A DNA stretch of 64,000 nt from Tethya wilhelma (Eukaryota; Porifera; Demospongiae; Tethyida; Tethyidae). Each line of letters starts with the position of its first letter. Position 1 is the stretch's first letter. The position numbers were made by a program, and so were the translations under genes. The stretch covers positions 12,972,181-13,036,180 of the forward strand of contig CAXIPT010000001.1 of the NCBI GenBank assembly GCA_964030475.1, in the 5' to 3' direction. The notes below the pieces were generated by a model, which ran no database searches, was not told the DNA's origin, and worked only from the letters and a program-made list of their open reading frames with translations. Of the stretch, positions 11,679 through 26,000 are shown one piece after another.

Positions 11679-11845
11679 GTGATGGTAAATGTGTCCTTTG
11701 TGACTCGCTTGTTCATCCATGTACATTGGTACGGATCTGTGATGAGTGTAACCATGGCTCTTATCAAGGAAGATGTACCGTATGTGGGGGACCTGGTGTC
11801 TCAGATGCTTACTACTGCAAAGAATGCACTCTCCTAGAAAAAGAT
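11679..11845 (+). pseudogene. Orphan PHF5A exon 3 (diverged copy)
   Basis: Exactly 167 bp between ctatag and gtaag, the same length and phase as PHF5A exon 3. It encodes [13 protein letters not shown]...[15 protein letters not shown] with all cysteines kept, but with substitutions (VV to VL, YVRP to LVHP, NYG to NHG). No exon 1 or 2 is found upstream, and an 'n' lies 41 bp downstream. It is either an exon of a broken PHF5A paralogue or an exon duplicate with intact splice sites. Confidence 0.8.
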
Positions 11846-11897
11846 GTAAGTCAATGAACACTTTTGTCACTTACTCTGCCCAATANGAACCCTATCT

Positions 11898-11929
11898 TCG
11901 TCGGCAGCGTCAGAGTGTATAAGAGACAG
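11898..11929 (+). other. Sequencing adapter remnant (Nextera-type transposase adapter)
   Basis: The sequence reads tcgtcggcagcgtcaga followed by gtgtataagagacag. This is the Illumina Nextera read-1 adapter, including its Tn5 mosaic end, with one base (t) missing. It lies 12 bases after an 'n' (11886). It is a library artefact and not part of the genome, so the sequence on the two sides may not be adjacent in the organism. Confidence 0.95.
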
Positions 11930-11939
11930 TACGGCTTGC

Positions 11940-12340
11940 ATGTCTAACTGCTCATTTCAACTCAATAGTGAAGCTCTCATGCTTCCTAATGATGTAATAG
12001 CAACACCACTGTCTTCTTCAGACAAGAGAAAACGGTCTCAAAACTGTAACAGTTCTGAATCCGTGAAAAGGCAAATTTTTATTCGCCAAGACAATATTTC
12101 AGATAAAATATTGATGGATATTTCCTATAAAGCTAGTTACAAATACGTAGAACTTGGACTTCAATTAGGATTGGACTTCAGAACAATTCAATACAGAGTT
12201 GGAAGTAGTCATGACAAAGGAGAACACCTAAAACATTCACAATGCTTCAAGAGTGGAAATCAAGAGCTGCTGATAAATTTACCTTTTCAACACTTGCTCA
12301 GGCCCTTGAACAAGTAGGATTGAATAGTTTAGCTCAAGAG
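11940..12340 (+). pseudogene. Death-domain protein exon with one frameshift
   Basis: Starts with ATG at 11940 and reads MSNCSFQLNSEALMLPND..., then a death-fold helix pattern (ISDKILMDISYKASYKYVEL, GLQLGLDFRTIQYRV). After about 12235 the pattern continues only in another frame (MLQEWKSRAADKFTFSTLAQ, then ALEQVGLNSLAQE) up to a gtttgt donor at 12340. The two halves together make one complete death domain, the adaptor fold of apoptosis and innate-immunity signalling, which is abundant in sponges. The frameshift is either real decay or an assembly error in this poor stretch beside the adapter. Confidence 0.65.
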
Positions 12341-12755
12341 GTTTGTTACACTTGCTGACTTGTTAATTTACTGCCAAAAATTTTTAATAGATGTAATTCC
12401 TTTGTATGTACAATAAATTAATTGTTGGACACTGTTCTCAAGGTTTCTACATATCAATCAATTAAGCTCTATGGTTTATGGAAAATTGTAGGAATAATAA
12501 GTACACTCAATTTCAATCAAAAGCTGATTAATTCTAAGCTGATTATGAACAATTACTTCAAGAGTAGCCTGAACTTGTCTTGAAACCATGCCTTTTGCGT
12601 TCATAAATGGAGTCTTTTCTTGAGCTTCCCAGATTAATTATTTTAGGACATCCTTCCCGCTACAAGATAAACAAGGACAGTAGTGAGTCATATTATGTAC
12701 AGCAGCCAGCACATGACATTGGGCAGACTAAGTGACAAAGTGTTCATTGACTTAC

Positions 12756-12922
12756 ATCTTTTTCCAGGAGGATACATTCTTTACAGTAGTAAGCATCTGA
12801 GACACCAGGTCCCCCACATACAGTACATCTTCCTTGATAAGAGCCATAGTTACACTCATCACAGATCCGTACCAGGGTACATGGACGAACAAGCGAGTCA
12901 CAAAGGACACATTTACCATCAC
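12756..12922 (-). pseudogene. Orphan PHF5A exon 3 (second diverged copy, inverted)
   Basis: Again 167 bp with intact acceptor and donor, on the minus strand. It encodes [13 protein letters not shown]...[15 protein letters not shown] and [15 protein letters not shown], ending in ILLEKD. It shares the VLCDSL and LLEKD changes with the 11679-11845 copy, so the two derive from one paralogue. The next sequence upstream of it is an M1 MITE rather than exon 2. Confidence 0.8.
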
Positions 12923-12984
12923 CTATAGATCAATTTACTATTCTTAATTAATTTTGAACAATCAGTATAGACAAGTAGTAAAAG

Positions 12985-13080
12985 TTTCATAATGGAATGG
13001 GCTGTGCTGTAAAAGCAATGAAACAATTAAGGCAAGACTCTGAATTTCAGCACATGACTACTTCATTTTCATTAAATCTG
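12985..13080. mobile_element. M1 MITE arm (solo)
   Basis: aatgggctgtgctgtaaaagcaatgaaac followed by cagcacatgactacttcatttt matches the left arm of the M1 family. I found no matching right arm nearby, so this is a truncated copy. Confidence 0.7.
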
Positions 13081-13361
13081 TCAGCAGTTGCAGGCTAACA
13101 GTCCACTAATTGGGATGAAGTATTAGCAGACATGCAGGTAAAACTATACTAGTGACGATGTTGAACATCAAAGGGGCGAGCCGTTATCATTGCTATGTAG
13201 CAAATAATTAAATTTCATCAATAATTGATGTTACTTCAGCTATACAACACACATAAAAATGAAAGCTGAATATTAACCAGGCCTGATGTGGGACAAATGA
13301 AGTAAAGTGTACTTGAAAATGTATATAGCATGACTGAGCAGAAAGATCCTATTGCTAGTTG

Positions 13362-13746
13362 CAGTGGCGGATCTAGGATTTTTGAAAGGGGGTTTCTAAC
13401 AATAGTGCGCGCGAAGCGCGCGAAAAATTTTGGAGTAGCCACGCCCACTTTTGCTAAAACACGCCTATTTTACGCGTACAGCCCCACCCATTTTCCACCT
13501 GCAGGAACTTTGCACTTTACCACGAGCGTCGATCGCGCTAGTGAGCTGACTAGCTAGCTGTTTTGTGCAAGTATCCAAGCTTTCTACTCGTATTTCTTGT
13601 TCTAAATTATCTCTCAAGACTCTCCAAGTAAGTATTTTCTACTTGTAAGTTAGCCTTCTATTGTTTCTTGTAAAAAAATTATAAGCTGGCCTGGCCAAAA
13701 GGGGGTTTCCACGGAAACTACGGAAACCCCTCTGGATCCGCCACTG
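13362..13746. mobile_element. hAT-type MITE with CAGTGGCGGATC ends
   Basis: The element begins cagtggcggatctagg and ends ctggatccgccactg, an inverted pair of about 15 bp. Subterminal tracts gggggtttc and gaaacccc also pair. It contains the palindrome gcgcgcgaagcgcgcg. Flanks on both sides read agttg (13357-13361 and 13747-13751). The CAGTGGCGGATC ends are typical of non-autonomous hAT elements in invertebrates. No coding capacity. Confidence 0.85.
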
Positions 13747-14215
13747 AGTTGTTCAAGAACTGACAGGCAGGTGTATGTAGGAGCCAGCAGTAGTACCTTT
13801 TTTATTTTGGGGCTTTGCTATCCTCTACTCATGCAGCTATGCTCCCTTTTGGTAGTTTTCAGCCCCTCTAATTGTGGTCTCTCCGGTCATTGCATGGCTC
13901 AATTAACTAAAAGGGCACCAACTTGGCGAGTATTTAAGTTTACTCTCTTTTCAGCTCAAGCAATCGCTTTCTTTCTCAGTCACCACTGATCAAGTTTCTC
14001 TCTGATTGAAGTGCAAAATCACGATGAACACGTGGACCTACGTGCATGCGCTGTAGATTGAGATGCACTGGCAATGATCATCGTAAACATATACCATATT
14101 TTTTTATATGATGAGGACGTACGACAGACAACAAATATATAACATATAATATATAGAAAATTTCGCCGTTGACTACACTAGTGTGGGGCTCGCTCCGGCT
14201 CGCCCCAACAATGCA
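13747..14215. other. Intergenic stretch
   Basis: Frames are short and unlike any protein that I recognise. No supported feature. Confidence 0.35.
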
Positions 14216-14335
14216 ATTTTGGCATAAAAATGAAGTAGTTATGTGCCAAAATTCTCTTGCCTTGTTTCGATCATTGCGTTTTACGGCACTGCCCATTCCT
14301 ACACTGCTAATTTTTATGAAATTTTACTACTTGTT
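14215..14335. mobile_element. M1 MITE right arm (solo)
   Basis: Matches the inverted M1 end: aaaatgaagtagttatgtgcc, then a gccttgtttc...ttttac segment, then gcactgcccattcctacac and an AT-rich outer edge. No left arm was found upstream. Confidence 0.7.
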
Positions 14336-14511
14336 CATTCACTTTTTTCAATGCTAAGGTGCTCATTGCATGGAGACTGGTTAGTCTCTACAAAAAAAAG
14401 CAGGAGCACATATGTACTTGCAGGAACATTAAATACACATGCGCAATATATAGTACTAGTGCAGACCACATGGTCTATTGACAACATTTACTACATAAAA
14501 TGGCTACATTA

Positions 14512-14750
14512 TAGTCTGGTGCCCAGACCCTTTCTGCTAATTAAAGCCCTTGCCCTAGCCTAGTCATCGAGCTAGACCCTCCTCCTTCGTCATGTTGCAC
14601 GCGCACGCTAGACCATAGATTATATAATCTATGGCTAGACCATCTCTCTCGGCGCGTGCAACATGACGAAGGAGGAGGGTCTAGCTTGATAGACTAGCCC
14701 TAGCCCTGTCCCGCCTATTAATTAGCAGAAAGGGTCTGGGCACCAGACTA
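14512..14750. mobile_element. Foldback MITE with 9-bp target duplication (Mutator-like)
   Basis: The 239-bp element is almost entirely one inverted repeat. It starts tagtctggtgcccagaccc and ends gggtctgggcaccagacta, with arms of about 100 bp around a central hairpin (accatagattatataatctatgg). The 9-bp word gctacatta flanks it on both sides (14503-14511 and 14751-14759). A 9-bp duplication fits Mutator-like elements. A 51-bp relative with the same ends and a different 9-bp duplication sits at 19540-19590. Confidence 0.88.
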
Positions 14751-14769
14751 GCTACATTACAGTACAGTA

Positions 14770-15160
14770 ATTTGTACTTAAGAGTTTCAAAGCTGGCTAG
14801 ATTTTGTTTGCTTAGTTGCAGCAAATGAGTATCAAAGAACGTACCTCGGATGAATTCAAGTTACCCTGAAAAGTCAGAGTTGGCTCAATATCTTTCATTT
14901 CTCTGGAAATCGCGTTCAAGTAAGTCACAAAGGAAGGATGGAGAAAACAAAATTGTGGCTTCCTGCTAGCGCTCTCTCTAGGATGCTCATTGCTCAAGGA
15001 AGTTTTTGTAAGTTTTGATGGTCCATACAGTTAGAAAACTGACTAAGGGAGGCCTCTAGGCATGTTTGAAGACTTAGCTATATATCTTTTTCTGAAAATT
15101 TATAAGCTTGAACATTTTGTACTGTGTCAATGGGACAGGCGGTCAATGTAGAGTGGCAGC
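14770..15160 (+). repeat. Dispersed repeat R2, copy 1
   Basis: Shares long stretches with 22310-22700 (inverted) and 29885-30330: gagtttcaaagctg, gctagattttgtttgctt, ggaaatcgcgttcaagtaag, ...tgtgtcaatgggacag. The three copies are clearly diverged, and only the other two contain the ggaa microsatellite. It may be internal sequence of a larger DNA transposon. Noncoding. Confidence 0.7.
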
Positions 15161-15214
15161 CTGGTGGTACGTGGTAGGGTACTGGATCTTGACAAGTTGA
15201 CAGCTTATTTATTT

Positions 15215-15256
15215 CATAGATAATATAACAGGGTAGCCCTGTTATATTATCTATGT
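15215..15256. repeat. Short perfect-arm hairpin
   Basis: catagataatataacaggg and its exact reverse complement ccctgttatattatctatg are separated by a few bases. It may be a minimal foldback insertion. Confidence 0.75.
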
Positions 15257-15949
15257 TTATTTAAGGTTAGAGTATTTTGAGTGGGCGGTACTTTTGCTAT
15301 CGCTAATTTAATTAGTGAATCATGAAGGGGTGTGTCCAAGATTTCTATATCAAAATATACAATTGAAAATAAAAGTGTTCAGGAGGTGCTGGAGATCATT
15401 TTCGTGCAAAAACTAGCGACCGGAAGTTGCCTTCGAACAAGNGGCATTAAAATTAATATACGTCAAATTGCTCTCCTATAAAAATATGTAATAGTGTCCT
15501 TAAGGTATGTAGTGTAATTCTTGGAGGGAACTTTTTTGGTATTTATTTGTCGCATTTTCTTATGATCAGCATCTGTTGTTGTTCCTGTATAGGAATATCC
15601 CACTTCCCAACCACATCTACTACGAACATTTAACTAATAATTTCGTATAGTTACTTAGGGCCTTACCACAATGTAATGCTCTTGCTCTATATAATTATAC
15701 AGATTCTCGAGAGTTCCCAGTCACTCTTACATGTTCTAAAGAAGGAGTCTACTGAACTCAAACACCGTACTGATACATCAACACACTCTACAACTGCCAC
15801 ACATTGAGTAGGAAAAATTTTGTTTTACACGTAACATTATACAGAAAAATTATTCATAAAAATTATTATTAAAACACTTTTGAATAACAAGTCACATTAT
15901 AATTATCCACTCAAAAAGTCAAAGTCAGTTCATTTTATTTGCAACTTAG
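15257..15949. other. Intergenic stretch downstream of CRYM copy 1
   Basis: AT-rich with one 'n' at 15442. No gene or repeat that I can support. The CRYM 3' UTR should lie at its right end. Confidence 0.35.
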
Positions 15950-19900
<3,951 letters not shown>

Positions 19901-20080
19901 TTTGGTTGCCTCATGGACATCCACTAGCTCTTTCTATTTTGACGATCATTTCCGAGCGTATGGGTCCAGTTTCGAGCTATTAATTTCGATTCTTGTATAA
20001 TTTTTTTATGAATTTCAGAAGTTTGTCAATTTGACCATAGATAATGTGAATATGAGTGTAGATTCTAGTCCTGACAACAA
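19901..20080. promoter_or_regulatory. Divergent promoter between CRYM copy 1 and the large RTK
   Basis: About 180 bp separate the first coding parts of two genes that point away from each other. No core element is recognisable. Function is inferred from spacing. Confidence 0.45.
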
Positions 20081-20082
20081 AA

Positions 20083-23000
20083 TTGATTGTCCCGTTTTGT
20101 TTATTATCATTACTGTATCTGTGCCACCACAGCAGTCTAGCGGTTCACTCCCAGGCAGAGCCGGGGCTACAGTTTCTCGACAAATGTGCATGGACAAAGC
20201 AGCTTCCAGTGCAACTAGGAAGAAATTATTCGGACAACCTCTCTTGTCCTGAATTGAAGAGAGATGGAGTTTATAACAGGTGTTTCAATAGATCTGAACT
20301 GTGCAATGGAGTATCATATTGTGAGTCAGGTTTGATGAGGGAATTCTGTCAGAGAGTCTGAATTCATTTCTCCATAGAAATGGTCTAAATTGTAAGTTAA
20401 TTCTTTTAATATTGATAGTCAAATGGTTTGGGCAAAATAAAACCTGATTTTTGATTAATTTTCTACATAGACATCTGAGATCTAGTTTGGAAGCCGGCTA
20501 GTGTCTATGAATAGTAGATAATTAATACCATTCTCTGCTCCAATGCCTGTGAGCTCTAGTAGCTTGTATAGCGTTAAGAGTGTTTGACTAGAATTTGACC
20601 TGACTCGGTTCAAATTATCCTAGATTGATCTAAAGATTTTTTCCAATGTACATATATAGTAGATCTAGCCATGCAAATATTTGGCAGTCATGGCAGATTG
20701 ACCATCATACTGTTGAATGACATAATTTTCTGATGGGAGCACAGATTATTAGATGCTTATTAAAAACTGCATGCAGGTAACAAAGGAGTAAACCCTACCT
20801 TTCTGTGTGAGGATGAAACCTTGAATGTCAGTATCCAAGCCCTTTGTGATGGTCATGCAGATTGCCGAGATGGCAGTGATGAAATTAATGGATTCTGTGA
20901 AAGTACAATCTTTTTTCTACTTATAACTATATTATTATACTGGCATAATTATTGATATCAAGAGTAGAACATTATTTTTATAGAAAAAATTATATTATTG
21001 AGTACCAATTAGGACTAATACTTTGGCAACTCATTGTTGATAGCTACTTGAATAAAATAGAAATAAAAAAAAAATAAAAAAATAGAAAGCCTCTCTAATT
21101 CAAGCAACATGTTGCTTCTCTCAATGTCTGCTATATTGCAAGCAACGAATTGCTGGAAACTTGTTGCCTAGTGTATATGATAGTCCAGTCTGGCTTCACC
21201 ACAGCTCCTGATTTTTGTTGTGTTTACTCTTTTTCTCTTTCATACTGTAGGTAGTTGTCTTCTTCCATATTATGGTGGTTGCTCACCTTCCAGCGCATGC
21301 AATGTTTTTGGACGATTTTTCCGAACCAGATCAAGATTTGACCAAACCTGTGTCTCCTGTGCACATGATCAGATCAACGATACCACTGGATGCATTGTGC
21401 TAGGTAATGTTTTAGGCATACTTGTACCATGACATATAGCAATTGTTTTCTCTTTGGGTGTGGTAATTTACATCTGGTGCTATATATATAATTATATAAG
21501 GGCATGCTTGCTTTAAAACTTTTTACTATTATTGGTTGAATGAGTGAAAGTATCATAGTTTGGAACTGTACACTGACTTTCATTGAGTGTATTATCTTTA
21601 CATTATAATTATTGTGTGTATTATTGTCGGGCAGCATGTGATGGACTAGATTGAACAGGAGTTTATGGGTTACAATTGATCTAACCAATTCCTATATATG
21701 AGGGGGCTGAATATTATTACTTCTGGTTATGTGACATTCCACCAATAATTATTAAATAAGATGCATTAAAAGCTTGCAATAAATTGGGTAACACACACTT
21801 AATAAGAGTGCAATAAAATGTTGTACACTTTTAGCTTGATCGAAGAAGAAGGCTAACAGTTCTATGGGATATTCGGTCCATTCTACATTATGATAATTAT
21901 TATGTACATGATTGTACCTACAGATTGTGATTTACCATTTAATTCTTCTGGCTATACTAAGCTAATTAGAGAAGAAACGCAACAACTGGTGGTAATGGAG
22001 TATCCTCAGATTTGTGATTATTGCTTTGGTTTCTCTTTGAATGTATCAAAGGAAAGGTATGATCAAACCTGTCAAGCTGCAGATGGTTTCTGGAATGGTT
22101 CTGAGTTAGAGCTAGACTCAGCTAGTATGCATAGGTATGATTTCCATATTATTATGATGTAATAATTATTAGCTTCTTATATTACTGTTTGTAGAACTGT
22201 TGCAAAGGTTCTTGAGTGTACATTTAGGCGTCCCCCTTTCCCTTCCTAGCTTTCAAATTTTTCAAGGCTTAGGAGTTATGTACATTGAATGCACTATCAT
22301 ACGTACGGTAGTACGTATAGTAGGACTGCCCCATTGACACAATACAAAATGTTCATGCTTATAAACTTTCAGGGAAACAAGGCTAAGCCTTCAAATGCAT
22401 TTTATAGCCTCTCCCAGACAGTTTACTTACTGTATTAACCAAGAAAACTGGCAGAAAGTTTCTGGAGCATTCTGGAGAGAGCGCTGGCGAGAAGCCACAA
22501 GAGTGCAATTTTGTTCTCCTTCCTTCCTTCCTTCCTTCCTTCCTTCCTAACTGACTTACTTGAACGCGATTTCCAGACAAACTAAAGGCATTGAGCCAAC
22601 TTTAACTATATAGTGAGACTTCATTTCATCTGTAGTACGTCCTTTTTGGCTTGTTTCTTGGCGAAAAAGCAGCAAACAAAATCTAGGCAGCTTTGAAAAT
22701 CTCGATATAAAATACTGTACTTTTTATTTAGCATTTTGATGTAGGTAAAGGTCGTCAGTAGACCACGTGGTTTGCATGCATATAATGCGCATGCGCATCA
22801 AATGTATATACACTTCTGCCTTTGTGAAGACTGACTCAGACAAGTCTCTGCTGTGTGATTGTCTCCATGCAATTGAGCACCTTGGTGTTTAAAAAAGTGA
22901 ATTAACAAGTATAGTAAAAATTTTTATAAAAATTAGAAGTGTAGGAATGGGCAGTGCGCGGTAAAAAGCAATGAAACAAGGTATAAGTCTCTGAATTTCG

Positions 23001-26000
23001 GCACATGACTACTTCATTTTTTGTGCCCAACTCTTATACATTACTACATTCTACATACTTGTTACTTTATCCAAATTAGTCAAGTGATTGCTTGCATTGA
23101 CTCACGAGCCAAATGACCGACATTTATAATGATGGAATTCAAGGCTTGCAATTGACTCATGAAAATGAAGTATATAGTCATGTGCCGAAATTCAGAGACT
23201 TATACCTTGTTTCATTGCTTTTTACCGCACTGCCCATTCCTACACTTCTAATTTTTATAAAAATTTTTACTATATAATATTATTACAGGGAACTGTAGTG
23301 ATTTGCTGCTTCCCGACCATGGCACTGTGCAATATAATTCAACGACTATATCAAGTGTGGCTACTTACTCTTGTAATGATGGCTACTTACTCTTTGGAGA
23401 TAAGACAAGAATGTGCATACAGCTAGCAGTGCCTGCTACAGACTATTTTTTTATGCCTCAACTGGTCTGGAACAGAACCAGTGTGTGGTATGTTCAACTT
23501 GAGTGATAGACAATCTGGAGTTTAAATAAATTTTAATATCTATACTTGTAGATAAAGTCACAATTGATTTTGATCAACAAGATTATTCAGTTGGAGAAGA
23601 TGATGGCCTTTTAATGGTTTGTGCTGAGTTGAATTTCAATAACAAGACAATCAGCATACCATTAACAGTCAATTTCCTGTTGTACACATCTGAAGGAACA
23701 GCAGGTATTACTATGTACATAATACTAGTGCATTGATACCAGTATCATATCAAATTCAGAACTCATTATTGTACTTACTGTGAGTTTTAGTGTGCATATT
23801 GTTGGTATAGCAAAGCTGGTTACTGTAACACAAGAATTGTATATGGATTGCTATACTGTTAGCTCAGTGGTAAGAGCATTCGACTGCATGGAGTTCAAAA
23901 GATTTGGGTTCAAGCCAATGATTTCTCATGAATATTACGTAATTGACTCCAAAAACTAAACACTTGTTATGATGTATGCTGCTACTATTCAGTATATAGC
24001 TATAATTCTCCTTTCGAAGAAGACTAAATATTACCCTAAATTATCACTATCGTACATTGTCAAATGTGACTAATTTTCTTTATCTTCTATTGAAATATTT
24101 ATCTCTCAGAAGACTTCTTGTATGCTAACTGAATTAAGTTGATTGGTGTCCTACTGAACATGGAAGTAGGTATGGGACATCCAGTTGGCCCCCCTAAAAA
24201 TAAAGTGCCTCCCGCTTGCTTATTTAAAATCCTGAGAAACTTAAAAAACAACAAACTACTGGCTTTACTGGTGGATATTATACCCAGAGTAGCTGTAAAT
24301 GGAATTTCTTAGGATACACCAAAGGAATTTCTATTGTACAGCAACTCAACCTTTACACACTAAAACAGTCATTGTACAACTAACTTTTACCATAATCAGG
24401 TCAATGTAATGAATAAAGAATTCTATAGGGACTCGTATTTACTTTCTATAAATCAGAAACACAATGTTATAGTTAAGACTTCAATGAGGTGAAAGAAATA
24501 GTCTACTCACTGATTTCACTAGTGGTTTTTGTGAAACTGTATAAAACTACAACCCTGCAGGAAGGAAAAAAGTCTGGTATATGTTTTTAGGTTTCCTGGT
24601 ATCATGTTTATACGGTGTACTATCTCACGCACCCTAGCTACAATAACATGTACAGTGCATGTACTATGAACATCAAATAGTTGAACTCTGTATATGTGCA
24701 CGTACACTGTTATGTGTTTTTTTTAATTTAATTTTTTTTAAATGAGTGTCTTTGACATCCAAATTTTGTTGTTTGGTTATTCTTTATCAGGTGGAAGGGA
24801 TTTCACAAATCAAAGCAGAGCTCATTCCAATTCTCTGAAAAAAATCAGTACTAGTGACAATGAACGAAAAAAGTGCATCACTGTTTCTATTACTAATGAT
24901 TTCCTATTTGAAGAGCAGGAACAATTCTTTGTGAATATGGAGATAACTAGTGTGAATCCAGTCAGTTATCGAAGCACAGTGGTCCTTGCATCAAATTCAG
25001 CAACTGTTACAATACCTACCAATGGTACAAACAACAACATATTGTAAATGTGGAAATATTGGCGGTACTTTAAATTTGGCAGTTTGGCGGTCGGCGCAAA
25101 ACTGCCAAATTAAATGCGTGCATGTAAACTGTTTTTCGCTCTATTGCAATACATTGTACAAAGGAGGAAAACGCCAAATTTAAAACCGCCAATATTTTTG
25201 TGGGAAGTGGTCTGAGCAAAATTGCCAAATTAAATTGCCCACCAATATTTTTCACGTTTACAGTAATATTATGCCGTGCTAAAGGTTATTTATGCACATA
25301 ATATTTAATTGGGTATTGTTAATTATCGGCATATTTGATGCATGTACATGTATAATACACACATGCATAGATATCTTGTTTCCCTACAATGAAGGTGACA
25401 CTCGTTTTTCAACTCTGGATAGCAGTGTATCTCCTCTCATCAATTTGGAAATCCCGTTTCCTTTCTTTAGTGAAATCGAAACAATTTTATATGTATGCCT
25501 GAGTATAGTACAGTACTATTTCCTGTAGTTATACAAGTATAATTCTATTAGAGGTATGATTATTTATATACATGCAGGTCAATTCAAATGGGATCATATC
25601 ATTTAGAGATCCTTTTAGTCCTGAGATGTTCAACCTACCCATGATCAACTTACAAGATCTTCCACTAATTCCTCTAATTGCCCCTCTAGATCTACTGACA
25701 GATATTGACATTCAGAATGGAGGAGAAATATTCTATCATCAAACCAAGGATCCAATGTCTGTAAAGCACGCAGAGAAACTCATTGATACTGCTCAGAATT
25801 CCCTGGACTCAGATCGATATGAGACGTACATTTGTTCCAACTAGTGTATTCATTGCCACCTGGGACAGTGTAGCAGGCTCTGATTTAAATGGCCAGGATG
25901 TGAGTAATAAATCTACTAAATGACAGTATCAATAATTATTATTACTGTGTTATGTTATTCAGATGATGGAGATTACATTCCAAGTTGTGTTAGCCACAGA

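Noticed and set aside
12683..12928. 81-codon plus-strand frame resembling a Cys/His protein
   Set aside because: It is the antisense reading of an orphan PHF5A exon 3 on the minus strand.
22383..22580. Frame with repeated GRKE residues
   Set aside because: Arises from the ttcc/ggaa microsatellite inside dispersed repeat R2.
23851..23925. Functional tRNA-Cys gene
   Set aside because: The acceptor stem does not pair and the T arm is irregular, so I list it as tRNA-derived repeat only.
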